A stretch of DNA of 64,000 nt from Crassaminicella profunda (GTDB lineage: Bacteria; Bacillota; Clostridia; Peptostreptococcales; Thermotaleaceae), in the NCBI RefSeq assembly GCF_019884785.1, contig NZ_CP082326.1, positions 2,783,355 to 2,847,354 on the forward strand, in the 5' to 3' direction. How positions within the stretch are numbered: the first letter of the stretch is position 1; each line of letters opens with the position of its first letter. A program made the position numbers and the translations under genes. Positions 18,803-28,478 of the stretch are shown piece after piece. Below the pieces are notes generated by a model. The model was not told where the DNA came from. It searched no databases and saw only the letters and a program-made list of their open reading frames with translations.

Positions 18803-20056
18803 CTATGAGTTGATTTCAATTCCTCTTCTTTTAAAATCCACATAGCTTTCAAGTTCAAGTCCATGCTCTTCAATATCTAATCCTATATGCTCTTCTTCCG
18901 CAGTTACTCTTAACCCAATCGTTAAATCTATTCCTTTGAATAATATGAAACTTGTCCCTAAAGTCCAAAGAGCTACTGCACCTACCCCTAATATTTGAAC
19001 CTTTAAAAGTCCTATGCCACCACCATAGAAAAGTCCTCCATCTATAGCAAACAATCCTACTAATATGGTTCCAATTGAACCGCATAATCCATGTACCCCT
19101 ACTGCTCCTACTGGATCATCAATTTTCAAAACCTTATCAATAAACTCAATACCAAAGATAATCACAAAACCAGCTACAATACCTATCGCCAAAGATCCAA
19201 AAGGGCTGACAATATCTGTTCCTGCAGTAATTGCAACCAATCCTCCTAAAGCTCCATTTAAGGTCATACTTACATCAGGTTTTTTATACTTTACCCATGT
19301 AATAATCATTGTAGTCAATGCCCCCATAGAAGCTGCTAAATTAGTTGTGATGAATATATGAGCTATACTATCTGTATCCATTCCAGATAAAGTTGAACCA
19401 GGATTAAATCCAAACCACCCAAACCATAATATAAATACACCTAGTGCCCCAAGGGTAATACTATGACCAGGGATAGCATGAATTTCACCATTTTTACTAT
19501 ACTTTCCTATTCTAGGTCCTATAATCCATGCCCCCATTAATGCTGCCCATCCCCCTAAGGAGTGTACCACTGTTGATCCAGCAAAATCATGAAATCCTAA
19601 AGCTGATAACCAACCTCCACCCCATATCCAATGTCCTACAATAGGATAGATGATGGCACTAATGACAAAACTATATAGTAAATACGAAATAAACTTTGTT
19701 CTTTCTGCCATAGATCCTGAAACAATGGTTGCTGCAGTAGCACAAAATACTGTTTGAAAAATAATAAAAGCTTCCTTTGGAATACCTAAGCCAAGATGTT
19801 CAAAAGTCCCTGTTGAAAATAAATGAATTTGTCCTATAAAGCCACCTATATCCTTTCCAAACATCATACTAAATCCTAATATAAAGAAAATTAATGATCC
19901 TACTGAAAAGTCCATCAAATTTTTCATAATAATATTTCCAGCATTTTTCGCCCTTGTAAATCCAGTCTCCACCATAGCAAAACCAGCTTGCATGAAAAAC
20001 ACCAACGCAGTAGCGATTAAAACCCATATTGTATCAATTGCAGTTATAAATTCCAT
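18803..20056 (-). CDS. amt: Ammonium transporter
   Basis: 417 residues, eleven membrane segments expected. Conserved Amt segments: QAGFAMVETGFTRAKN near the start, the first pore histidine in DFAGSTVVHSLGGWAAL near residue 155, and the second in GAVGVHGLCGSIGT near 315. Three ATGs are in tandem; the third (20056) is chosen because GAGGAG then lies 7 bases upstream, while the first would touch the ribosome site. The promoter and a leader hairpin are described separately. Confidence 0.95.
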   Translation of the reverse strand: MEFITAIDTIWVLIATALVFFMQAGFAMVETGFTRAKNAGNIIMKNLMDFSVGSLIFFILGFSMMFGKDIGGFIGQIHLFSTGTFEHLGLGIPKEAFIIFQTVFCATAATIVSGSMAERTKFISYLLYSFVISAIIYPIVGHWIWGGGWLSALGFHDFAGSTVVHSLGGWAALMGAWIIGPRIGKYSKNGEIHAIPGHSITLGALGVFILWFGWFGFNPGSTLSGMDTDSIAHIFITTNLAASMGALTTMIITWVKYKKPDVSMTLNGALGGLVAITAGTDIVSPFGSLAIGIVAGFVIIFGIEFIDKVLKIDDPVGAVGVHGLCGSIGTILVGLFAIDGGLFYGGGIGLLKVQILGVGAVALWTLGTSFILFKGIDLTIGLRVTAEEEHIGLDIEEHGLELESYVDFKRRGIEINS

Positions 20057-20128
20057 CATCATTCTCCTCTCTAAATTTTTTATTTACATGCCAGCTGTAC
20101 ATGATTGATGCAAAGTTTATATAAACTA

Positions 20129-20182
20129 AAAAGGCGTCTTCAACTAAGAGAAATCACATTCTCTCAATTAAAGACGCCTTTG
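20129..20182 (-). promoter_or_regulatory. Terminator-like hairpin in the amt leader
   Basis: AAGGCGTCTT (20131-20140) pairs with AAGACGCCTT (20171-20180), extended inward by AGAGAA/TTCTCT. The minus strand continues TTTTTAGTTT. It lies between the predicted amt promoter and the amt ribosome site, so it can act as an attenuator. It can also end read-through from sdaAA. Confidence 0.65.
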
Positions 20183-20215
20183 CCTTTGACTTGATTCATT
20201 TTTAATATAGATATG

Positions 20216-20244
20216 ATTATAATATATAACCTATTGTTTTGCAA
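20216..20244 (-). promoter_or_regulatory. Sigma-A promoter of amt-glnB
   Basis: Minus strand TTGCAA (20244-20239), 17 bases, TATAAT (20221-20216). It lies downstream of the sdaAA stop and about 160 bases before amt. The rest of this 280-base gap holds only the leader hairpin. Confidence 0.7.
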
Positions 20245-20337
20245 CACTTTTTTTTATTTTCTGATAATATTTTTTCCCTATTGTTTTCCTTCATTGATTC
20301 TATCCCATGTTCTTTTCCTTTTCATTTTTTAAAAATT

Positions 20338-21225
20338 TTATTTTTTGTTATTAAAAATTTCTTTAGCAAGTTTCCTTCCTGTAGGTGTATCTGCTAAGCC
20401 TCCCAAAGCCGTTTCCCTTAATGTCTCTGGTAAAGACTTTCCAACTTTATACATAGCTTCCACTACCTCATCAAATGGAATAACACTTTTTATACCCGCT
20501 AATGCCATATCTGCAGATATGAGAGCATTAGCAGTACCTATAGCATTTCTCTTGACACATGGACATTCCACAAGTCCAGCTATAGGATCACAAACTAATC
20601 CTAAAATATTTTTCATGGTCATAGCTGCACCATGTAATACTTCTTCAACTGTTCCACCTAGTAATTCTACTACTGCACCAGCTGCCATAGCAGCTGCAGC
20701 TCCTGTTTCTGCTTGACATCCACCTTCTGCTCCCGATACTGTAGCATTTTTAGCTATAATTAGCCCTATAGCAGAAGCTGTGAACAAACCTTTTACTAAT
20801 TCATCTTCACAAAGATTAAAATCTTCCCCTACACTAATCAAAACTCCCGGTAAGATTCCACAAGATCCTGCTGTAGGTGCTGCAACAACTTGTCCCATTG
20901 AAGCATTTACTTCTACAACTGCCATAGCACTAGCAACTGCTTTCATCATTTTACTTCCTGAAACAGTGTTATTTTTTTTATATCTATTGTCTAGTAGCTT
21001 TGCATCCCCACCAACTAATCCACTTACAGATTTTATATCTTCCTTAAGACCTTTTATAATAGCACTTTTCATGACTTTTAAATTTTCTTTCATCATTTCT
21101 AATATTTTTTCTTGATTTTCACCAGAATTCTTAGATTCTCTACACAACATAATTTCCCATATTTTTTTATTATGCTTGTGACAAAGTTCTATTAATTCAT
21201 TTCCACAATTAAAATTATATGACAT
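20338..21225 (-). CDS. sdaAA: L-serine dehydratase, iron-sulfur type, alpha subunit
   Basis: 295 residues. Converts L-serine to pyruvate and ammonia using a [4Fe-4S] cluster, typical of anaerobes. Conserved parts: APTAGSCGILPGVL near residue 115, SGAEGGCQAETGAAAAM near 165 and CDPIAGLVECPCVKRNAIG near 212, which carry the cluster cysteines. AAAGGAG precedes the ATG. It lies 17 bases after the beta subunit gene. Confidence 0.95.
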   Translation of the reverse strand: MSYNFNCGNELIELCHKHNKKIWEIMLCRESKNSGENQEKILEMMKENLKVMKSAIIKGLKEDIKSVSGLVGGDAKLLDNRYKKNNTVSGSKMMKAVASAMAVVEVNASMGQVVAAPTAGSCGILPGVLISVGEDFNLCEDELVKGLFTASAIGLIIAKNATVSGAEGGCQAETGAAAAMAAGAVVELLGGTVEEVLHGAAMTMKNILGLVCDPIAGLVECPCVKRNAIGTANALISADMALAGIKSVIPFDEVVEAMYKVGKSLPETLRETALGGLADTPTGRKLAKEIFNNKK

Positions 21226-21242
21226 GATTCTGCTCCTTTACT

Positions 21243-21914
21243 TTACATAGATTCAATAATATATACATCCTTAACATCGTCAACTTCCCTTTTTATATCT
21301 ATTCCTAAATCATCTTTAAATTCATGATCTGATTCTATAACCATAAAAGCATCCTGCCCTTTATCCTGTCTATATACACTCATAAAAGCTATATTGATAT
21401 CATAATCAGCTAACATTTTAGTAACCTTTGCTATAACGCCAGGATAATCTTTATGTCTTGTAATAACTGTAGGATATTGCCCTGTAAATTCTAATCTCAA
21501 TCCACTAATTTCAGTTATTTTTATATTTCCTCCACCTATTGAAGCTCCCATAATTTCTACTTGTTCTCCATTTGACTTTTCTATGATAAATTTAACCGTG
21601 TTGGGATGTACTTCTCCTAGATTAGTTTCAACAAACTCATATTTTATTCTCTGTTTATTTGCTATTTCTAAAGAATTTTTCAGTTCTTCATCATTTTCCA
21701 TCATACCCATTATACCTGCCACTAGAGCTCTATCCGTACCATGTCCTTTATATGTTTTCGCAAAGGAACCATGTAACAAAAACTTTACGCTTTTTATATC
21801 ATCATTTGCTATCTTTCTTGCCACTCTACCTAGTCTGTTTGCTCCAGCCGTATGTGAGCTTGATGGCCCTACCATTTTAGGTCCTATAATATCAAAAGCA
21901 CTATAATTCTTCAT
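21243..21914 (-). CDS. sdaAB: L-serine dehydratase, iron-sulfur type, beta subunit
   Basis: 223 residues. The N-terminal domain contains IGPKMVGPSSSHTAGA, the family signature; the C-terminal 70 residues form an ACT-like domain (VITRHKDYPGVIAKVTKML) that may sense serine. The ATG at 21914 has GGAGG five bases upstream; the in-frame GTG four codons earlier overlaps this site. First gene of the sda operon. Confidence 0.94.
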   Translation of the reverse strand: MKNYSAFDIIGPKMVGPSSSHTAGANRLGRVARKIANDDIKSVKFLLHGSFAKTYKGHGTDRALVAGIMGMMENDEELKNSLEIANKQRIKYEFVETNLGEVHPNTVKFIIEKSNGEQVEIMGASIGGGNIKITEISGLRLEFTGQYPTVITRHKDYPGVIAKVTKMLADYDINIAFMSVYRQDKGQDAFMVIESDHEFKDDLGIDIKREVDDVKDVYIIESM

Positions 21915-22021
21915 AATTACCTCCACTTTTATTAATCTTCAACGTGTATATGATATCATATTCTTCATGTATTTTGAAAGGTTTTGATCTTTAGATTGAA
22001 TCATTTAACATTCAATTGCAT

Positions 22022-22046
22022 AAACCTGGCATAAAATGCCAGGTTT
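22022..22046. terminator. Terminator after nhaC
   Basis: AAACCTGGCAT and ATGCCAGGTTT form an 11-bp stem with a 3-base loop. T-runs are modest on both sides. It lies just downstream of the minus-strand nhaC stop. Confidence 0.65.
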
Positions 22047-22058
22047 TAATTTTGTAGT

Positions 22059-23711
22059 TTATTCTATTGGTTTAGATATTACTTTAAATACACCTAAAAC
22101 TACAAGCATCCCTATTAAAATATTTAATACTATATTTAATCCTATAGCAACCCCAATATAACCTATAACTGCTCCAAGTCCTGCAAGTAGCGCATATGGC
22201 ATTTGTGTTTTCACATGATCTATATGATCTGCTCCACTAAACATAGATGACATAATCGTCGTATCTGATATAGGACTGCAGTGATCTCCAAATATGGCTC
22301 CAGCAAATACTGCTCCTATAGTTGGAAATATATACGTCATTGGGTCTATTCCACCAGTAGTAGATACATTAAATACGATAGGTATGACAATAGGCATAAG
22401 TACTGCTACAGTACCATAAGATGTTCCTGTTGAAAAGGATATAATGCCTCCTATTAGAAAAGTAATCAGAGGAATAATGGCAGGAGACAATACCCCTTCT
22501 GTAATCCCTACTAAAAACTTAGCTGTTCCAACGGCTTTTATGGAAGAACCTATTCCCCAAGCAAATATCAATATAAGAGTACCAAAAAATATGGACCTCA
22601 TTCCTTCCATATAACCTTTAAACAATCTATTGGTTGGTACCAGATTTTGAATTTTATAGAGTACTAAAGTAACAAATACTGCACTAAAGGAACCTAAGCA
22701 TAATGCCTTTGAACTGCTTCCATTGGCAATAGCTTCTGATATGGAAACTTCTGGCCATCCCCCGCTCTTCATAAGAATCATTACAATAAACCCTATTAAA
22801 CTTACAATTGGAATAATAAAGTTTATAAGACGTTTTGGGCAATCCTTATCTGGTTCAAGTTCTTTTTGCTCCGCTGCAATTAAAGGCTTTGCACCATCCC
22901 TTACTATTTTTCCAGTTGTTCTTGCTCTTTTTTCTGCTTCAAGCATAGGTCCAAAATCTTTTCCTGATAAAACCACATAGGTTAATAATGCAAGGGCAAC
23001 AAAACTATATAAAACAAAAGGGATAGATTTAAGATAAGCTGCATAAGGTGAGAATTTAATCCCCAAATCATCAAATTGCATCCCTATTTGCCCCACAAGG
23101 TAAGCAACCCACGATGAAATTCCTGCAATACATGCAATAGGTGCTGCTGTACTATCTACGATATAGGATAATTTCTCCTTTGATATTTTATACTCCTTTG
23201 TTATAGGACTCATTGTTGTCCCTACAACCAGAGTATTTACATAATCTTCAAAAAATATAACAAATCCAGCAAGCTCTGTAGCAAGCAACGCACCTTTTGC
23301 TGACTTTATTTTTTTTGTAATCCAATTTACAACAGCCTCTATGCCACCTCCAACTCTCATAATCCCTACTAATCCACCTAAAGTTAAACTTGTAAGAACA
23401 ATCCTTGCTGACCAAGGATCTCCTAAAGCATTCCATAAACTTTCCACACTATTTCCAAATCCAGTAATGGGATTTCCCCCAGCAAGCATAGTACCAGCCA
23501 CCCATGTACCAATAAATAAAGATGGGATTACTTCCTTTGTAACAATGGCCAATACAATGGCAACAAGTGGTGGGAGCAATGAAAATATTCCAAAATCTAT
23601 ACTTTCACCTTCCCCTCCTGAAGCAAAAACACAAGATGTAGCAAAAGATAATAAGATGATCATTCCTATAATGATTGTCTTTCTCCATGTTTTATTGGCT
23701 CTTAGTCTCAT
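22059..23711 (-). CDS. nhaC: Na+/H+ antiporter NhaC family
   Basis: 550 residues with about twelve membrane segments and a signal-anchor-like first helix ending in SCVFASGGEG. Family segments include VTKEVIPSLFIGTWVAGTML near residue 60, FFEDYVNTLVVG near 155, and FSTGTSYGTVAVLMPI and FGDHCSPISDTTIMSS in the C-terminal half. Probably exchanges Na+ for H+; some members move amino or organic acids, so the substrate is not certain. Downstream of the sda genes but on its own, with GGGGGG before the ATG. Confidence 0.88.
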   Translation of the reverse strand: MRLRANKTWRKTIIIGMIILLSFATSCVFASGGEGESIDFGIFSLLPPLVAIVLAIVTKEVIPSLFIGTWVAGTMLAGGNPITGFGNSVESLWNALGDPWSARIVLTSLTLGGLVGIMRVGGGIEAVVNWITKKIKSAKGALLATELAGFVIFFEDYVNTLVVGTTMSPITKEYKISKEKLSYIVDSTAAPIACIAGISSWVAYLVGQIGMQFDDLGIKFSPYAAYLKSIPFVLYSFVALALLTYVVLSGKDFGPMLEAEKRARTTGKIVRDGAKPLIAAEQKELEPDKDCPKRLINFIIPIVSLIGFIVMILMKSGGWPEVSISEAIANGSSSKALCLGSFSAVFVTLVLYKIQNLVPTNRLFKGYMEGMRSIFFGTLILIFAWGIGSSIKAVGTAKFLVGITEGVLSPAIIPLITFLIGGIISFSTGTSYGTVAVLMPIVIPIVFNVSTTGGIDPMTYIFPTIGAVFAGAIFGDHCSPISDTTIMSSMFSGADHIDHVKTQMPYALLAGLGAVIGYIGVAIGLNIVLNILIGMLVVLGVFKVISKPIE

Positions 23712-23868
23712 ACTATCCCCCCTCGTAATTTATGTTTCATATTATTATATGCCCTGACTTGAGGATGTTACACAAATATTTAAGATACTGCCTATGAACA
23801 ATTTACTTTTTTCAGAATAAAATATTGTATGAAAAAATATTATTAAAATCCTTAAAGGAGGAAATCCT

Positions 23869-25101
23869 ATGAGCTTTATTACAGACATCATTGCTGATAG
23901 ATTTAGAGATCATAGCTTTGATATTGCAAAGCAAGACTATAAATTTATGAAAATAAAAAGAGCAAAAGAAGAAGTAAAGAAAAAATATCCACATATTGAA
24001 TTAATTGATATGGGTATAGGAGAACCTGATCTCCCTGCTGATAAAAATGTAGTCAACGTCCTTTCAGAAGAAGCTCCAAAACCTGAAAATAGATGGTATT
24101 CAGACAACGGTATAAAAGAATTCCAAGAAGCAGCTGCTAAATATCTTGAAAGAATTTATGGTATAACAAATATTAACCCTTATACAGAAATTATGCATGG
24201 CATTGGTGCAAAATCCATTTTATCCATGATGCCCTTATGCTTTATCAACCCTGGGGATATTACCCTTACAACACTTCCCAGTTATCCAATCATTTCTACT
24301 CATACAAAATATTTAGGTGGGGTAGTATACGGACTTCCTTTGACAAAAGCCAATGATTTTTATCCTGATTTTTCTAATATTTCAAATATTATTCTTTATC
24401 GTTCTAAGCTTTTATATATCAATTATCCTAACAATCCTACGGGACAAGTGCCTACAAAAGATTTCTACAAAAGAGTAATAGAATTTGCACATAAAAATAG
24501 AATCATTGTGGTGGCTGATTCTACCTATGCACCTATTACCTTTGATGGAGAAAAGCCTCTCAGCTTTCTATCCATTGATGGAGCAAAAGAAGTTGGCGTT
24601 GAAATTCATTCTTTATCAAAAGCTTTTAATATGACAGGATGGCGAATAGCATTCATTGCTGGTAATAAAGAAGCCCTCAACATATTTGGAATCGTTAAAG
24701 CTAATTCAGACTCAGGTCAATTCAGAGCTATTCAAAAATCAGGGATTCACGCATTAAATCATCCTGAAATTACTAAGAACAATTGTGAAAGATATTCAAG
24801 AAGATTTGATCTTTTAATAAAAGCATTGAAGGAAATAGGATTTAATATAGAAAAACCAAAAGCCACTTTTTATTGTTATTTACCTATTCCGAAGGGAACA
24901 AAATCTGGTAAAATCTTTCAAGATGCAGATGATTTTTCACTATATCTTTTAAATGAAGCCCTCATCTGTACTGTCCCCTGGAACTCTCCAGAACCCTATG
25001 TTAGACTCTCTGTTACCTTTGAGGCTAAAGATTATGAAGAAGAAAAAAGAATTATTAATGAATTGAAAGAAAGATTATTAAAGCTTGAGCTCGTATTTTA
25101 A
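23869..25101 (+). CDS. dapL: LL-diaminopimelate aminotransferase
   Basis: 410 residues, full length for DapL, a PLP enzyme making LL-diaminopimelate directly from tetrahydrodipicolinate for lysine and peptidoglycan. Class I/II aminotransferase features: YPNNPTGQVPT near residue 190, the PLP lysine in SLSKAFNMTGWRIAF near 250, and a C-terminal PYVRLSVTFE arginine motif. The N-terminus ITDIIADRFRDHSF and MGIGEPDLP are DapL-like. AAAGGAGG is 8 bases upstream. Monocistronic, divergent from nhaC. Confidence 0.88.
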   Translation: MSFITDIIADRFRDHSFDIAKQDYKFMKIKRAKEEVKKKYPHIELIDMGIGEPDLPADKNVVNVLSEEAPKPENRWYSDNGIKEFQEAAAKYLERIYGITNINPYTEIMHGIGAKSILSMMPLCFINPGDITLTTLPSYPIISTHTKYLGGVVYGLPLTKANDFYPDFSNISNIILYRSKLLYINYPNNPTGQVPTKDFYKRVIEFAHKNRIIVVADSTYAPITFDGEKPLSFLSIDGAKEVGVEIHSLSKAFNMTGWRIAFIAGNKEALNIFGIVKANSDSGQFRAIQKSGIHALNHPEITKNNCERYSRRFDLLIKALKEIGFNIEKPKATFYCYLPIPKGTKSGKIFQDADDFSLYLLNEALICTVPWNSPEPYVRLSVTFEAKDYEEEKRIINELKERLLKLELVF

Positions 25102-25120
25102 TCAAATGAGCATAACCAAT

Positions 25121-25159
25121 AAAAAGCAGCTGCTAAAAATGTATTCAGCAGCTGTTTTT
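25121..25159. terminator. Terminator after dapL
   Basis: CAGCTGCT (25127-25134) and AGCAGCTG (25147-25154), then TTTTT on the plus strand. It touches the stop codon of the convergent gene and has an A-run on the left, so it can serve both directions. Confidence 0.85.
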
Positions 25160-26478
25160 CATATTGTAAACTTTCTTTCTATTCTTCTAAGTTTTTTCCC
25201 TGCAATGTATTCATATTCATCTATAAACTTTATATGAGGTGCAATACAATTTAATCTTTTACATAATCCTTGTAGTTCTATATTGATCTTATTTCTAATT
25301 TCATTTACTACATACCCCTTACCCACTTCTATATAAACTTCAATGGTACTTGCATTCAATTGATTTACTTTATACTGCTTAATGCCACTTGAAGATAATA
25401 TAATCATACGTCGAATAAAATCTGGAAAAACAGGAACCAAGCGAGTTTCATCTTCATTTTGAAAATAAAATAAATCATCGCACCGCCCCTCTATTTGCTC
25501 TAATGCGGTATACACACTTCCACAGGGACAAGGCTCTTTCTTTTCCGTTAAAATATCGTTTAATCCATATCTAATAATAGGCTGGCTAGTCCTTGAAAAA
25601 TCTGTAATAATGGGAACAAACTTTCCTAATCTTTTATCTAAATATTCTTTCTGAACAACTAAAAGATCTTCATTTAAATGAAGGGTCCCATGCTCACAGG
25701 TAGTAGCTAAAAACCCTTCTGTACATTGATATATTTGATGTATTTTTTGTTTAAACTGCTTGGATATATAATTTTCATCCATAGGATCTAAAACTTCTGC
25801 AACGGATATAACTTTTTTAGGATTTATTTGAAGAACACCTTCCTCTAATTTCTTTGCAAGAATTACAAGCATAGATGCAGGTGCCACCAAGAAACTTGGC
25901 TGATAAAGATTCAGTCTTCTTATATGCTCCTGTATGTTCTCTAATAGATCAAAAAACTCAAACTTAATTTTCCCCTTATTTACTGTATTATACAGATTGC
26001 TATCCGCACGAAGAAAGAATGCTATTTTTTGTTCATGCAATATATTCGTAGGAAGACATTTGGCAAGAATATTCCCTGCCCATTTGACTCTTTCTTTTGG
26101 ACTTACTAAAAAAATCCCTCTATTTCCTGATGTTCCTGATGAAAGACCTATGGTTATTTGATTAATCATAGGTGAAAAATTTCTTGTTTTTTCAGCCTTT
26201 AATGCAATTCCAAAGGCTTCTTCCTTCTTAATGCCAAAAACATTGAGTTCATCAAAGTTTTCCATCATCATCTCTTTATTCATAATCGGTAAATTTCTCC
26301 AATCATCAAAAGAACAATTCTTATAATATTTTTTATAAAAAGGAGACTTTGGAACAATATTTTTTAGAAAGTCCTTTACTTTTCTATCCTGCCATGCTTC
26401 AAGCTCATTACGATTATCAAATTTTAAAAAATATTTGTTTTTTAAGTAATGATACAAAATTTTTAATGATTCAGACAT
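25159..26478 (-). CDS. Adenylate-forming enzyme, F390 synthetase/PaaK-like
   Basis: 439 residues, ANL-superfamily ligase of the coenzyme F390 synthetase/phenylacetate-CoA ligase type. Seen: the ATP-binding loop SSGTSGNRG near residue 115, YQCTEGFLATTC near 245, and DILTEKKEPCPCG followed by EGRCDDLF near 330-345. It should activate a carboxylate as an acyl-adenylate; the acceptor is unknown. Start placed at ATG 26478 with a weak GGGTG upstream; an in-frame GTG at 26493 has none. Last gene of a four-gene operon with KAS III-like, OleD-like and MBL-fold genes, where it would take the OleC role. Confidence 0.8.
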   Translation of the reverse strand: MSESLKILYHYLKNKYFLKFDNRNELEAWQDRKVKDFLKNIVPKSPFYKKYYKNCSFDDWRNLPIMNKEMMMENFDELNVFGIKKEEAFGIALKAEKTRNFSPMINQITIGLSSGTSGNRGIFLVSPKERVKWAGNILAKCLPTNILHEQKIAFFLRADSNLYNTVNKGKIKFEFFDLLENIQEHIRRLNLYQPSFLVAPASMLVILAKKLEEGVLQINPKKVISVAEVLDPMDENYISKQFKQKIHQIYQCTEGFLATTCEHGTLHLNEDLLVVQKEYLDKRLGKFVPIITDFSRTSQPIIRYGLNDILTEKKEPCPCGSVYTALEQIEGRCDDLFYFQNEDETRLVPVFPDFIRRMIILSSSGIKQYKVNQLNASTIEVYIEVGKGYVVNEIRNKINIELQGLCKRLNCIAPHIKFIDEYEYIAGKKLRRIERKFTI

Positions 26479-26604
26479 GTTCCGTACACCCACTTTATTA
26501 AGTATTTATGTATGTCCTAGTATATGCAACTTCAATATTTAATTTTCTTCGTGAATTTAATCAATGGTTGCTATCCTATTGTACACATCATAACGTCTAC
26601 CCTT

Positions 26605-27456
26605 TTATGAACTAATATCTTTAGTTTTCAAATTTTTTTGTATAGTAGAAAGACAATGGCTAGGAATAATATTTATTTTAGGATGCCTCTTATATAATAG
26701 AGATATATTTTTAATAGTAGCTTTATAATTTTTTTGATCTTTGTTTACCAGATTAGCAATCCAATGAGGCAATAAATTTTCTTCATATGCCTTGTCACTC
26801 CAACAGGCATCTCCTACAAAAAAGTAATCCTTTTCTTTATGATCTTTTGTAAATATTCCATAATGCCCCTTTGTATGCCCTTCTAAATGAACTGCGTAAA
26901 TACTTTTATCTCCAAATAAATCTATAGCCTCTTCAAAAGATGTATCTGTTAAAGGAAATGAGTCTTTTTTCATTTCTTCAAAATAAATTCCCCGTTCCTC
27001 AAAATCATTTGGTAGGAGTCTTGGAATAAAAGCTTCTTTTAATGCACAAATACCTCTCTTACTTTTCACTTTCTCATAAGCAACTTTACTACATATAAAT
27101 TTAGCATTAGGAAAGTCTTTACATCCAGCAATATGATCTGCATGAAAATGCGATAATATAATATATTGAATCTCTTCAGCCTTTACCCCCATTTTTTGAA
27201 GCTGTTTTTTTACTGCTTCATTTTCATTAAGATATACAGGTGTTATTTTAGAATAGATCCAATAAGGAAATTTCTTTGTTTCAGTAAAAAAATGAGATGC
27301 ATATCCTGTATCAAATAAAATATAGCCATACACAGGATGCCTCAACAAAACTACCATTGAAGGAAATTTTATATGTTTTAATCTTCCCCCTCTTATAACT
27401 ATTTTTTCTAGTTGTGTACAATACCCGCTCACAAGTATATCTATTTTAATACCCAA
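26605..27456 (-). CDS. Metallo-beta-lactamase-fold hydrolase (lactonase-like)
   Basis: 283 residues. The zinc motif HFHADH is intact near residue 103, with a further metal histidine in EGHTKGHYG (about 190), the bridging aspartate in FVGDACWSD and a late histidine in IIPSHC. N-terminal segment FPSMVVLLRHP then LFDTGYASHF resembles N-acyl homoserine lactonases. Starts at TTG with GGAG 7 bases upstream, overlapping the previous gene by 16 bases, so tightly coupled. In this operon it stands where Ole clusters have the alpha/beta hydrolase OleB. Substrate unknown; an ester or lactone is likely. Confidence 0.8.
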   Translation of the reverse strand: MGIKIDILVSGYCTQLEKIVIRGGRLKHIKFPSMVVLLRHPVYGYILFDTGYASHFFTETKKFPYWIYSKITPVYLNENEAVKKQLQKMGVKAEEIQYIILSHFHADHIAGCKDFPNAKFICSKVAYEKVKSKRGICALKEAFIPRLLPNDFEERGIYFEEMKKDSFPLTDTSFEEAIDLFGDKSIYAVHLEGHTKGHYGIFTKDHKEKDYFFVGDACWSDKAYEENLLPHWIANLVNKDQKNYKATIKNISLLYKRHPKINIIPSHCLSTIQKNLKTKDISS

Positions 27457-28445
27457 GATCCATCTCCTTTCAACCAGTCTACAAAATATTCTAGTCCTTC
27501 ATCAATACTGATTCTTGGTTTATATCTAAGCTCTTTTCTGGCTTTTTGAATATCTAAAGTTTGACTTTTCGCCAGTACCCCTACTGAATACTGGGTAAGG
27601 GTTGGTTCTTTCCCCAGTAATAGATATTTTGAGATAAATTCCAATATCCCAGCAAATCTATAGGCTTTTTCAAAAGAAATATTTTTCCCCCTTAAGGCAA
27701 CATTTAATTTGTCAAAAAGTTTTTGTAATAATTCAATGAGCATCATAGGCTCACCATTAGTAATATTATACTTTTGCCCTAATGTATTTTCATCTGAATC
27801 CATGCATAAAAGCAGTGCATCTACTACATTTTCCACATAAGTAACATCCACTACTGCTTTCCCTTCATTAATTAAAGGAATAAACCTCTTATTATTTGCT
27901 CGTATCAATCTTGGTAATATAGTAGTATCTCCTGGCCCAAATAAAGCCCTAGGTCTTATACTAATTACCTCTAAACCATCTTTATACGCCTTATCAATTT
28001 CTTTTTCTGCCATTAATTTAGTTTGCGCATAGAAATTAACAGAGTCTTTAGGTAATGGACTATTCTCAGGTATATTCAAACGATCTGTATAATCAAAATA
28101 AATACTTGGGGTTGATACATGCACCAATCTTTTTACATTCCATTTTTTGATCCCCATTATCAAGTTTTTAGTGGATAATACATTACTTGCATAAAAGTCC
28201 TTATATCTTCCCCATGGGGAGGATAGAGCTGCACAGTGAAATATATATGATTGATTTTTACATACAGCAATGGTTTTCTCTTGGTCAGCTAAATCTAGCG
28301 GAATAAAATTTATTCCTAGCTTCTCGAGTTCTTTTCCCTTTATTTTATTTCTTCCAACTACCGTTACCCCATAGCCCATGCTGATCAATCGCATTGCTAA
28401 TCTTTCCCCTAAAAAGCCTGTCCCTCCTGTAACCAAAACATTCAT
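27441..28445 (-). CDS. NAD(P)-dependent reductase, 3-beta-HSD/OleD-like
   Basis: 334 residues, extended short-chain dehydrogenase. Glycine motif VTGGTGFLG at residue 5; catalytic serine in STPSIY near 123 and YAQTK near 147. The segments CAALSSPWGRY, SIRPRALFGPGD and VVDVTYVENVVDAL match, as I recall the family, the OleD 2-alkyl-3-ketoacid reductase pattern. It should reduce a beta-keto acid or keto-lipid made by the preceding KAS III-like enzyme. Second gene of the operon, 33 bases after it. Confidence 0.82.
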   Translation of the reverse strand: MNVLVTGGTGFLGERLAMRLISMGYGVTVVGRNKIKGKELEKLGINFIPLDLADQEKTIAVCKNQSYIFHCAALSSPWGRYKDFYASNVLSTKNLIMGIKKWNVKRLVHVSTPSIYFDYTDRLNIPENSPLPKDSVNFYAQTKLMAEKEIDKAYKDGLEVISIRPRALFGPGDTTILPRLIRANNKRFIPLINEGKAVVDVTYVENVVDALLLCMDSDENTLGQKYNITNGEPMMLIELLQKLFDKLNVALRGKNISFEKAYRFAGILEFISKYLLLGKEPTLTQYSVGVLAKSQTLDIQKARKELRYKPRISIDEGLEYFVDWLKGDGSWVLK

Positions 28446-28478
28446 AAAGTTTCACACCCCCTCTATTCACTAACCCCT

